From a virus, in IMG/VR virus record IMGVR_UViG_3300042261_001309, positions 62,001 to 126,000 of that record: a stretch of DNA of 64,000 bases. One strand, 5' to 3'. Below are positions 33,675 to 41,787 of this stretch, piece after piece. The number at the start of each line of letters is the position of its first letter. Positions within the stretch are counted from its first letter, which is position 1. Made by a program: the position numbers and the translations under genes. Below the pieces are notes generated by a model. The model was given only the letters and a program-made list of their open reading frames with translations. It made no database searches and was not told where the DNA came from.

Positions 33675-34486
33675 GATTCTAGATACGACTGCACACGATA
33701 GAAATACCCAAGCAATAAACCAGCAAACTGATATACCTTGTTATGATGCTGCACCCACATGGTATCGAACGTGAACGGAGAATACTTACTTTTATACCCC
33801 AGCATAGCTGATACTTGCGGCACATACTTTGTTTTTAGCATATCCGCCAAGGTAAGCATATTAAAGTCTGACTTCGCATTAACGGTTATTTTCCATGACT
33901 TATTGGAAGTCGTAGTAAAGTCGACAGCAGAAGAAAAAACCAAAGTCAGATTATAAAAAGGAATATATAGAATTTGGCTAACGCCGGCATTAGTTCCCGC
34001 ATTAGTCCATACCAACGTAACAGCCGACAATAACTGTTCAGTGACCACGCCCACTGAATTTACGCGGTATACAGATACCACATTTGAATTATCTATCTGA
34101 GTAATTTTTAAAATTAATTCATTCGTTGGTAACGGCGCTTGAAGTTGCGCGGTAATACTTATTTGCAGATCTGTACTTTCGCCGTCTTCCAATATTGACT
34201 TGGATATTTGGTTATAACTGAAATAAGTCTGAATCTCGTCCAGGTTATAAGTTACCCGCGAATCAAAGCTACGAGTAAATTCTTCCATGCCTGCGGCTTG
34301 AACTGCCCGCTCATAACTATACATGCGATATAGTTTTTGAAAGTCTGCCTCGGCAGGTGGCACAATTAGCGCGTGAAACTTAGCCAACGGCTTAGGTAAC
34401 ACTAATGGCGCAAAATCTTTTGCAACGTGTTCATCTACGTTTGAAGCCGCCTTATTAAGAATGAGTGTTCTAAAATGATTAATCAT
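33671..34486 (-). CDS. Hypothetical baseplate/tail protein
   Basis: 271 residues, not recognised. An N-terminal helical region (about 1-95) is followed by a strand-rich domain (LQISITAQLQAPLP ... LILKITQIDNSNVVSVYRVN), then C-terminal YKSKYSPFTFDTMWVQHHNKVYQFAGLLLGY. Lies between the hub-like gene and the 34551-35177 gene in the baseplate block. Probably a virion component. Confidence 0.5.
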   Translation of the reverse strand: MINHFRTLILNKAASNVDEHVAKDFAPLVLPKPLAKFHALIVPPAEADFQKLYRMYSYERAVQAAGMEEFTRSFDSRVTYNLDEIQTYFSYNQISKSILEDGESTDLQISITAQLQAPLPTNELILKITQIDNSNVVSVYRVNSVGVVTEQLLSAVTLVWTNAGTNAGVSQILYIPFYNLTLVFSSAVDFTTTSNKSWKITVNAKSDFNMLTLADMLKTKYVPQVSAMLGYKSKYSPFTFDTMWVQHHNKVYQFAGLLLGYFYRVQSYLES

Positions 34487-34550
34487 GTTGTTATTGTTAA
34501 CTTAATACCAAGCGTAACGCTAGTATAAAAACTAAAAAGCCAGCTCGATA

Positions 34551-35177
34551 TTACGGGTTATTAGCGGACAACGCGTTTAGCCATGGATTAACCATAGAAT
34601 ATTGGTAATCGCTAAGCCCACCCGTACTGGACGTTTTGGTGTTGTTACTGCCTGTTGCATTCGTAGTAACATTACTCACTGGTTGACGTAATCGAGTTGA
34701 ACATTGGCCGGCAGCATTAACATAAACAGGTATATTGTGAGACAGTACCTGAATAGTTACCGTAAATTCTGTCATGTAATTTGGATCTGCCACAGTGTTT
34801 GTCGTAAAGTTAGATACTACACCACGAAAAACAGTGCGACCAATTGAAACATTTACAGGTCTTCCTCTCGCACCCCCAATACCACCAACATAAAAATCAT
34901 TAAGACCGTTCATCTGTCCGCGACAGTCCGCAAATATAATTCCAGATACAGTAATCGTACCTATACCTCGACCAAAATAAAAATAGCTAATAACGTCATC
35001 AAAGGTTATGAAGTACTGAAAAATATCGCCGTTCTGAGCACCAACACTGGTGATAATGGCCATAGATGCCGGGCCGACAAAATTCTTAAGAAAATCTATC
35101 TGCACCGCATTAACTACCGCAATGTCGCCTTTAAACAACGACTCATTCTGTGAACTATTATAAAATACAGCCGCCAT
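34551..35177 (-). CDS. Putative tail-tube initiator or baseplate hub-cap protein
   Basis: 208 residues from ATG 35177, which follows the tape-measure stop (TAATATTATG); the frame to 35219 overlaps that gene and is rejected. Beta-rich with IGTITVSGIIFADCRGQ, VNVSIGRTVFRGVVSNF and EFTVTIQVLSHNIP, resembling tube-like baseplate proteins that seed the tail tube. The C-terminal tail is Asn/Thr/Ser-rich. Position immediately after the tape measure agrees with a distal-tube or hub role, but this remains inferred. Confidence 0.5.
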   Translation of the reverse strand: MAAVFYNSSQNESLFKGDIAVVNAVQIDFLKNFVGPASMAIITSVGAQNGDIFQYFITFDDVISYFYFGRGIGTITVSGIIFADCRGQMNGLNDFYVGGIGGARGRPVNVSIGRTVFRGVVSNFTTNTVADPNYMTEFTVTIQVLSHNIPVYVNAAGQCSTRLRQPVSNVTTNATGSNNTKTSSTGGLSDYQYSMVNPWLNALSANNP

Positions 35178-35181
35178 AATA

Positions 35182-37731
35182 TTAGTTAGATTTACCGTCC
35201 AGCCTCCCCAATACATCAACTAGCTTGTTTAAGCCCTTTACAATGTCTCTTATTGATTGTCGATAGTCCTCTTCTGCTATCTTTGATTCTGCTAGATCAA
35301 CTTCTGCTTTACCTAAATTTTTATGCGACGTCTGAAAATCATCCGACAGCTTCAGCGCTGCTTCTATTCCTCCTTTTTCTGTCGCTGTCGCTCTTTTTTC
35401 TAACGCCCGATATTTTTTAACGATCTCTGAATTTTCACCGTCTTTACCAAGCGCCAGCTGCTCATTTAGTTTAGCCAGACTCTCTATATCTGTTTTATAC
35501 GTCGCATTAAATTTTGCAGTGTCTTCTTTATCCCGCAAATCTAATTCAGGCTTTAGCCGAGCATCCCTAAAATCGTTAAAATATTTTCTAACTGTTGCAT
35601 TTCGTATATTTTCAAACGATAAACTTTTTAACTTATTGCTGGGGTCTAATAACTTTAACTTTTTTCGCTCTTCTGATGTTAAATCTTTGATCTCTTTACC
35701 GACCAACCCGCCAAATTCGTTTTTAGCAATAAAATCTTTTTCTGACATACCGCGGACATCCATTGCTGCTGTCAAAGTCTCGCGCATCGTCTGACGTAAC
35801 TTTGCGTCATCTGGTAGTTCCATGTCTCTAAAGAACCGTTCGATGCCTTTAGGAGTTAACTCACCTGTAAACAAATTATTAGCAATCTGCGTCAAAAGAG
35901 GCGCATTGAACTTTGCTAACCTAGCAGACGTTGCAGCATCGACTACTTTATAATATGAAACTTGTACGTCCAACGCTGCCTGCTTATCTCGATAGGATGA
36001 GTTATACCGGCTTTTCATGGCGTGTTCTGCCGCACCATAAAACTCTGGGTTTTTGGCTATTACCGAATCCGAGGCAGCAAAGCCAGCGGCCAATTTACCT
36101 AAATTAAAATCGCCCTTAGCTCTAGCCGCAGAAACACGCTGTAGTGTATCTAAGCTACGTTTGTCTGATCCTAAGTTATAACGCTTTGCGGCTTGCTCGA
36201 CTGTTAAATCAGGATCAGCTGTCATCGCAAGCATGGCTGACGAAAGTGCGGCATTACCTCCATTCGAGGAGGTTAAGTCCATTTTAAATTTATCTAGTAC
36301 GTCCGTACCGAGAGCAGTCACTATGGCAGAAGGCGCAGATTGCCTAAGCGCGTCTAACCCGAACTTGGTGGCCATGGCGTTATTCTGGGCAAAATTCTGC
36401 AATTCCGCAGTATTCATACCCAATCCCTTCGCTGCGGCATTTAATAACTTTGTATAGCCGGCCGGGCTGGTATCTCTTAACGGATCATTTAAAAAATCAG
36501 TTATGCTCTTTTGAACACCGATATTTCCTTCAACCCCAGCTTTATGATAAATGGCGCCAAGCCATTTAGTTAATGGCTGGTCGTTGGCTTTACTATCAAT
36601 AGCCGCTAAGTCTGTAGCATATTTAACTTCACCACCAACTAAGCGAATACTTGAAGCACCGCCTGTGCTCTTCGCTAGCGTCGTCAGATTCATGGCGTTT
36701 ATAGATGCTTCCATTGCCCCCATACCGCCAGCGCCAAAAGGTACGTTACTCTGCCTAGCAAAATCTTTAAAGGTATCTACCATGGAAGTCATTACCCCTA
36801 TGTTAACACCAAGCACACGCGCAGTGGCCTTAATACGCCTGAGAGAATCTTCTAATTTAGCGGAATCTTGATCGCCTGTTAATGAATCTGTTCCTAGCAG
36901 CGAACTTGTAGCTTCCCATAACTCAGAACCTGACTTATCATTTCCAAATACCCCCCGCATAGCGTCCATCAGCTTCATAGAAGCTGAAGCCTCTTTAATA
37001 CTTACGCCATCTTTACCAAGGCCGATGAACTTATTAAAACCTTCCACTGGCCCTCCAGAAGAAGTAAATAAACCGGTACGAACAGCTGTAGTATAACCAC
37101 CCATTATATCCTCTAGCTTAAATCCCCTGCTCGCTTCCCAATTTTGACCTGTCGCTCTTTTAGCTGCGCTCTTCAATAAACTATCTATACGATCATTCAA
37201 CGCTTCGCCAGTTAACCGAGAAGTCTCTGCATCCTCTTCAGGTGTTATGCCTCGATTATAAAACTTATAACTTAACGACCGCATCATTTGGCCGGTTTCC
37301 ATCGGCGTAATCTCTCCGGTGGTACGGCCTAAATAAGCTAATGATTGCGTAGTTAAATTACCGTAAGCACTCATTGCTGCAGCTACGGGATTACCACCAG
37401 CAAACGGGGCGAGTGTTCGAGATGCAAGCCCATTAGGATCAGATAACAAAGATGTCATGAAGCCTGTAGGATTTAACCCACCTATCCGCTCGAATAACAT
37501 CTGATTCGCAAACTGTTGATTGCGAATGGCAAAGAAGTCTAAATTACGCCGCTGCCAATTAATGGCATCGTACGGACTTTGATTTGTGCCAGGGACAGGC
37601 CGGGGAAACATCCGGCCCTGCATCAGCGTGGAAGCAAGAAGGTTTAATAACGGATTACCAAAATCCATTCCTGGAATTTGGCTATAGTTATAAGAAGTAG
37701 CCGAATTGTCGCCTGTGAAAAGATCTGACAT
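35182..37731 (-). CDS. Putative tape-measure protein
   Basis: 849 residues, mostly helical, Ala/Gly/Lys-rich. It starts with a Pro/Asn/Gln-rich part (about 1-100), then long helical repeats with GGPVEGFNKFIGLGKDG and a highly charged C-terminal third (KPELDLRDKEDTAKFNATYK and onwards). Two overlapping chaperone-like frames lie directly upstream (TAATG junction at 37731-37733), the classical arrangement for a tape measure. Tube length would scale with this protein; 849 residues suggests a tail of somewhat over 100 nm if all of it were stretched helix. No lysozyme or peptidase motif was recognised. It could alternatively be another long internal tail protein. Confidence 0.65.
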   Translation of the reverse strand: MSDLFTGDNSATSYNYSQIPGMDFGNPLLNLLASTLMQGRMFPRPVPGTNQSPYDAINWQRRNLDFFAIRNQQFANQMLFERIGGLNPTGFMTSLLSDPNGLASRTLAPFAGGNPVAAAMSAYGNLTTQSLAYLGRTTGEITPMETGQMMRSLSYKFYNRGITPEEDAETSRLTGEALNDRIDSLLKSAAKRATGQNWEASRGFKLEDIMGGYTTAVRTGLFTSSGGPVEGFNKFIGLGKDGVSIKEASASMKLMDAMRGVFGNDKSGSELWEATSSLLGTDSLTGDQDSAKLEDSLRRIKATARVLGVNIGVMTSMVDTFKDFARQSNVPFGAGGMGAMEASINAMNLTTLAKSTGGASSIRLVGGEVKYATDLAAIDSKANDQPLTKWLGAIYHKAGVEGNIGVQKSITDFLNDPLRDTSPAGYTKLLNAAAKGLGMNTAELQNFAQNNAMATKFGLDALRQSAPSAIVTALGTDVLDKFKMDLTSSNGGNAALSSAMLAMTADPDLTVEQAAKRYNLGSDKRSLDTLQRVSAARAKGDFNLGKLAAGFAASDSVIAKNPEFYGAAEHAMKSRYNSSYRDKQAALDVQVSYYKVVDAATSARLAKFNAPLLTQIANNLFTGELTPKGIERFFRDMELPDDAKLRQTMRETLTAAMDVRGMSEKDFIAKNEFGGLVGKEIKDLTSEERKKLKLLDPSNKLKSLSFENIRNATVRKYFNDFRDARLKPELDLRDKEDTAKFNATYKTDIESLAKLNEQLALGKDGENSEIVKKYRALEKRATATEKGGIEAALKLSDDFQTSHKNLGKAEVDLAESKIAEEDYRQSIRDIVKGLNKLVDVLGRLDGKSN

Positions 37732-38072
37732 TACTTAGTATTACTTTCTTTTGACTGCAAAAAGTTACGCCAGAATTGCGTTTCCTCGACGGTAACTTCT
37801 GTTTTCTCTTTTATTTTAGCATATGGAAAGACTAAATTAAAATACTTATGTCGCTTTTCCTGCGCTTGTTGAAACGAGTCATTAGAAGGAGCGCCACTAG
37901 CCAGCGAACTGGACATGACAGAATCAAGGAAAAGCACATTTTCAAGTTTATGCTTTTCCAGATAATTAAGGATGAAGTTTTCTCTTACCTTGGAACCGAC
38001 GTGTTTATACTCGAAATTAAGCCAACCACGTAAATAACACTCAGTCAATAAAACTACGCGTTGGCTTTCCAA
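37731..38072 (-). CDS. Tail assembly chaperone, downstream frame (frameshift product)
   Basis: 113 codons in the -1 frame relative to the 38054-38578 gene. The first in-frame start-like codon is TTG 38072, with no ribosome-binding site and lying inside the upstream gene, so it is probably read by a -1 frameshift at TTTTT (38075-38071), giving a fused protein of about 282 residues. The frame opens only about five codons before the overlap. Contains WLNFEYKHVGSKVRENFILN. This is the G/GT arrangement of tail chaperones upstream of a tape measure. The gene's stop overlaps the tape-measure ATG (TAATG). Confidence 0.65.
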   Translation of the reverse strand: MESQRVVLLTECYLRGWLNFEYKHVGSKVRENFILNYLEKHKLENVLFLDSVMSSSLASGAPSNDSFQQAQEKRHKYFNLVFPYAKIKEKTEVTVEETQFWRNFLQSKESNTK

Positions 38073-38578
38073 AAATCTGGTTCTTCAAGACAATTAGTTA
38101 GCTTCAATACTTTATTCTCGAAAGTACGGAAAACCGTCTGCAAACCAACCAATTTATAGATAGGCCAATTGGAAAATTCACGAGCACGAACGGCTACATA
38201 GTTTTCTTCTTTGCAACTGTCTTTAGTAATAGTCGGCAAAAATGGTAGGTTATTTATTTCCACTACTGATACACCTAGGCGATAAAGCATAATCTGAATA
38301 AAATAGCCGTCATTGTTTTTGGCTATTCCGTCATCCTGATCTTTGACCACTTGTTTAAGTACATCTGCATTTTCAGTTACAGTCAGTGTTTTGAACTTAA
38401 CCGTAAACGCACCATTCATCAAGCTGTACGCATCAGTAAACGGTTTATCCGCTAGGAAGGATTTAAAGAAATTTTCCTTATCTTCCTTGGTGGTTGTGAT
38501 TCCACTCAAATCAAGCGACGACTTGGGCGCCAACTCTGGGTTAACTAACTCCGGTTTAAATACTTCTTTATTTTCCAT
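38054..38578 (-). CDS. Tail assembly chaperone, upstream frame
   Basis: 174 residues, acidic N-terminus (VNPELAPKSSLDLSG) and a helical/strand body with GAFTVKFKTLTVTENADVLK and FNWPIYKLVGLQTVFRTFEN-type segments (written from visible parts). Ends ..EEPDFWKANA at TAG 38054. It lies between spike gene and tape measure; in contractile and long flexible tails this slot holds chaperones that coat the tape measure. Product alone would be the short form; a minority would shift into the 37731-38072 frame at F169. Confidence 0.65.
   Translation of the reverse strand: MENKEVFKPELVNPELAPKSSLDLSGITTTKEDKENFFKSFLADKPFTDAYSLMNGAFTVKFKTLTVTENADVLKQVVKDQDDGIAKNNDGYFIQIMLYRLGVSVVEINNLPFLPTITKDSCKEENYVAVRAREFSNWPIYKLVGLQTVFRTFENKVLKLTNCLEEPDFWKANA
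38069..38077 (-). promoter_or_regulatory. Probable -1 ribosomal frameshift site
   Basis: Minus strand GATTTTTGG. The zero frame reads GAT-TTT-TGG. Slipping the phenylalanine tRNA back one base keeps TTT pairing, and the next codon becomes TTG, entering the 37731-38072 frame. A full X-XXY-YYZ heptamer is not present because TGG cannot re-pair as TTG, so single-tRNA P-site slippage is the plausible mechanism. Confidence 0.5.
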
Positions 38579-40961
38579 AACTTGTATAATCTACGAATAC
38601 GTTGCTGTTTAAACTTAATTTACCTTCCGATGCCTTAGCTACCACTGAGCTATAAAGCTCACCGTCAGTTTCATTAAATTCCTGATTGTTAAGAATAGCT
38701 GTTGCATACTTTTCAGCCATTAGCAGACCAGGGTAAGGATAAGTATCGTTTACGGCCTTTTCCTGCCATTTGCCAAAATGAAACGTATCAAAAGCCTCAT
38801 CTTCTTGTTGCGCGATAGTTTGCGGGAAAACTTCGCCATCTGCAAACTTATAATTAATCGAATCAGGAAATCTAAACAATAATTTATCGAAAGCTGACGC
38901 AGCACTATAAATTGGCAAGTCTTCCGTAAAGTCTAAATTAATAAGGGAGGCAATTGAATCTCTAAAGGTTTGAAACTGGCTATCTGTAGCATCAATAGCT
39001 CCCTGAACTGGTCCAAATAAACTTACAGCATGAACTTGGTTTTTAATACCTATAATAGTACTCTGCATACCTGTAAACAATGCCGAGCCTTCACTAAAGC
39101 AAACCAAGCTGCCGTTGCTGGCCAATAGAATATTGTTCTTTGAGAAAATATCCATGCCGCCATTACAGCTGATAATGTACTGTTTATTAACCTCGTGGAA
39201 TTCCATTTCCGTCCGTAGGTCATAAACCATATTTACATCTTCAACTCGATATTGGCTGGATGACGCAATGGTGCTATCCTTGGCTAATAATATAATCCCA
39301 TGCGCCTCCGTAATTGGCTTATCATCTTCCTGTGGGCCATATTCGCCAATAGTCTGAGAATCCGATTGTAAAATAATGCCTGAATTAGCACTGTAAAAAT
39401 GCTGCACCTTATCTGTCTTAATTCGCAGATTGCCGTCAGTCGACGATAACTCAATATCGTTCTTAACCGCCATGGCTAGACAATTGCCAACCTTGCCAGC
39501 TAAATTACGCATTGGCTGCATTACTACGTCTTTAGCGGACTGCAAATAAATGTTCCCGCCTTCCATTACAATTGCAGAACCCCACGCGTCCATAAGAGTA
39601 ATACCCCCGTTAGGCATTACATATACTCCAGCTTTACGATTTAAATAAGTAGCGGGAACAGCGGGATGGACTTCCGTAATCTGATCCAGCGGCTGTTCCG
39701 TGGTTAAAGAAGCAGGTACATTAAAATCATTATTTTTTTCAAAATTACCATAGCCTACTGATTCCTGCGTATAAGCTAGATAGTCCTTCAACTGTAAGAA
39801 ATATAAGTACGGCTGACCGAGTGATCTGGCTGTATCGTCAAATACGTAAGGTGCAGTTTGAGCAATTGCTTCTACTGTCTGAGCGGTAGCCCTGGCATTA
39901 AAATCTGCGGTGTTTAAAGTTTCACCGGTAGAACCTTCGTTAATTGCAGGCTGAGCTGGTGAATTTATTCTAGTTGGTACTCTAATCCAATTACTTTTCT
40001 CGATAGCCACTCCCTTTAAACTGCGAGCATAAATACCACCATCCAACGACATTTTTACTTCTGCCAACCCTTTATCGTATTCTTCGATTGCTTGCCCGTC
40101 TAATGCCCGTAATTGCCCATCTGCGGGCTTGGTAATCATCAGCCGTACAAAATCACCTAAAGCGCCTACAAACAATTTTAAACGAGAAATACCAATCTGG
40201 TTTTCTTTTTTTAGCTTATAGAAATGGTCCGCATCGTCATTTGTTATACGGCCAGTATGTTCTATAGGCGAATTATCACCATTATTACCACTATTGGTGG
40301 TATTAGGCGTACCTTGCGCTTCAATTGGATCGTGAGTTAAATATACTTCAGTATTCAGATGCGATCCGTCGTGGATCACCTGAGTCTCTCCCATACAGGT
40401 AAAATGCTGATAATTGTGACTTACTATTCTAACCAGATCGTCGAATACGAAAGCCTGTACTTGCGCTAACTCAGAAGCTTTGAGCGATGCAAAATTCTGA
40501 AACAACCCGAGCAATATTCCAAAGTCATTGACAATTACATGTTCGCCTGGAAGCACATCCGTAGGCCGACGATTATTAACTGTAACTATCTTGGATACCC
40601 TTTCACCAGTAAGCCCTTGAATATTGCATGAATCAGCATTACCGTCTCCAGCTCCAATCACTGTGCGAAGCGGAAATTCAGAACCGTCAGGTGAAAAGTC
40701 AGCTTTTGTTAATACCCCTAAAATAAGGCAGGTCATTACATCGTCATGTTGAAAACATAAAACATCTGAACCTGCTTGCGGCAATGCACAATCTTTAAAG
40801 CCAAATAAATTCGCCAAGCACGAAGAAATAGGTATGCCTTGAATTAACCCGGGCAACCCAACTGCACGCGGGAATATCTGCACGCTGTAAGTCCCTGGAT
40901 CTACAGACATTACCGTGCCAATAAAAAACCGCTTTTCCTTTAAAAGTGTGACGATATCCAT
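38568..40961 (-). CDS. Central spike / hub protein with OB fold and beta-helix (gp5/gpV-like)
   Basis: 797 residues. The N-terminus is an OB-fold: FFIGTVMSVDPGTYSVQIFP, then GIPIS and ALPQAGSDVLCFQHDD, ending MTCLILGVL, as in gp5, gpV and VgrG proteins ('G.V........v.V......g....p~~~~~~~~~G~~~~P~~G~~V~v'). A long middle part follows. About residues 440-640 show beta-helix-like periodicity (AGVYVMPNGGITLMDAWGS, EGGNIYLQSAKDVVMQP, AVKNDIELSSTDGNLRIKT), the needle-forming part. The C-terminus is less regular. It would puncture the cell envelope on contraction. Lies 12 nt after a terminator hairpin and overlaps the chaperone gene by 11 nt. Confidence 0.75.
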   Translation of the reverse strand: MDIVTLLKEKRFFIGTVMSVDPGTYSVQIFPRAVGLPGLIQGIPISSCLANLFGFKDCALPQAGSDVLCFQHDDVMTCLILGVLTKADFSPDGSEFPLRTVIGAGDGNADSCNIQGLTGERVSKIVTVNNRRPTDVLPGEHVIVNDFGILLGLFQNFASLKASELAQVQAFVFDDLVRIVSHNYQHFTCMGETQVIHDGSHLNTEVYLTHDPIEAQGTPNTTNSGNNGDNSPIEHTGRITNDDADHFYKLKKENQIGISRLKLFVGALGDFVRLMITKPADGQLRALDGQAIEEYDKGLAEVKMSLDGGIYARSLKGVAIEKSNWIRVPTRINSPAQPAINEGSTGETLNTADFNARATAQTVEAIAQTAPYVFDDTARSLGQPYLYFLQLKDYLAYTQESVGYGNFEKNNDFNVPASLTTEQPLDQITEVHPAVPATYLNRKAGVYVMPNGGITLMDAWGSAIVMEGGNIYLQSAKDVVMQPMRNLAGKVGNCLAMAVKNDIELSSTDGNLRIKTDKVQHFYSANSGIILQSDSQTIGEYGPQEDDKPITEAHGIILLAKDSTIASSSQYRVEDVNMVYDLRTEMEFHEVNKQYIISCNGGMDIFSKNNILLASNGSLVCFSEGSALFTGMQSTIIGIKNQVHAVSLFGPVQGAIDATDSQFQTFRDSIASLINLDFTEDLPIYSAASAFDKLLFRFPDSINYKFADGEVFPQTIAQQEDEAFDTFHFGKWQEKAVNDTYPYPGLLMAEKYATAILNNQEFNETDGELYSSVVAKASEGKLSLNSNVFVDYTSYGK

Positions 40962-40973
40962 AGCAATAAAAAA

Positions 40974-41004
40974 GCCTGCTTACCAATTAAACTAGCAAGC
41001 AGGC
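40974..41004 (-). terminator. Terminator between tail tube and spike genes
   Basis: GCCTGCTT (40974-40981) pairs with AAGCAGGC (40997-41004), a perfect 8-bp stem. The minus strand then reads TTTTTT. It would reduce transcription from the highly expressed tube gene into the baseplate genes. Confidence 0.85.
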
Positions 41005-41027
41005 AAAAAGATGTAAACCAAAATAGC

Positions 41028-41567
41028 TTATGACGGAGCTACAATCATCTGCAAGAACTCGATTGTGACGTTATCCAGTACTGTAAGCCCTTCAGCTTCA
41101 GCTGAAATGTTATAACCGGTTACAGTGCCGCCACGCATACGAAAACCACCGTATGATTCAGAACAATTAGTAAATGCAGATGCACCGTTAAAGGTTACTT
41201 TAATGGTGGCTGTACCTTTACAGATATCCCAACCTGGGAATGAAAACAAATTGGCAACACCAGGTAGCTTTGAACCAGCGACTGATTCATACTTGGCGAA
41301 TAGTCGAGAAATCTGAATCGTGCCAATTGGTTGAGTAGGATAAATAACAGCCAAAGGAGAACCACCGCTAGTACCTAATGTACGCCGACGGACTACTTGC
41401 TGTTGATACGAAATATTAATATTTGTGGCGCCTGCAACAACTTGGTCACCTTGCCCCCATTTTGGATCGTCAGAAGTAAACACAATGGTACACATGTCAG
41501 CCGTAATCGGCTTGACCGGTGTAATTAACCTACGACCATATAAATCTGAATTTGGTTCTGCTGCCAT
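41028..41567 (-). CDS. Tail tube protein
   Basis: 179 residues, beta-rich: TNINISYQQQVVRRRTLGTS, IGTIQISRLFAKY, GTATIKVTFNGASAF, GTVTGYNISAEAEGLTVLDN and VTIEFLQMIV. The succession of antiparallel strands and size match myovirus tube proteins (gp19-like). It lies directly after the sheath gene and a 66-residue gene, and before a strong terminator, as expected of a highly expressed tube subunit. Two to three cysteines are present (C26, C115-region, C135). Confidence 0.8.
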   Translation of the reverse strand: MAAEPNSDLYGRRLITPVKPITADMCTIVFTSDDPKWGQGDQVVAGATNINISYQQQVVRRRTLGTSGGSPLAVIYPTQPIGTIQISRLFAKYESVAGSKLPGVANLFSFPGWDICKGTATIKVTFNGASAFTNCSESYGGFRMRGGTVTGYNISAEAEGLTVLDNVTIEFLQMIVAPS

Positions 41568-41586
41568 AATCTTTTATTTGTTTGTT

Positions 41587-41787
41587 TTAAATTAAACCGA
41601 GTGCTTTTGCTACCTCATCAAAGTTTTTATCTTCGCCTTTTGTATATCTCAACCAACCTTTACCATCCGATAACAGCTTGAAAATTACCGTAGGCAATCC
41701 ATCGTTTGTTTCAATCAGTATTGCTGTAGCCTTGTCGGTTGACAGCAATACTGGCTGACTGATATCTCCGGCAACAACAACCTTCAT
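41587..41787 (-). CDS. Small beta-type hypothetical protein between sheath and tube
   Basis: 66 residues: VVVAGDISQPVLLSTDKATAI, then ILIETNDGLPTVIFKLLSDG and a short helix (NFDEVAKALGLI). The start overlaps the end of the sheath gene by one base (TAATG). The family is not recognised. Its position suggests a minor structural or assembly role. Confidence 0.55.
   Translation of the reverse strand: MKVVVAGDISQPVLLSTDKATAILIETNDGLPTVIFKLLSDGKGWLRYTKGEDKNFDEVAKALGLI

Noticed and set aside
34501-34550. Imperfect hairpin ATACTAGCG/CGCTTGGTAT between two baseplate genes
   Set aside because: Stem has mismatches and no U-tract; not strong enough to call a terminator.
36551-36871. Plus-strand open frame of 106 codons inside the tape-measure region
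   Set aside because: Antisense to an unbroken 849-codon gene; such shadows are common in long genes of this codon bias.
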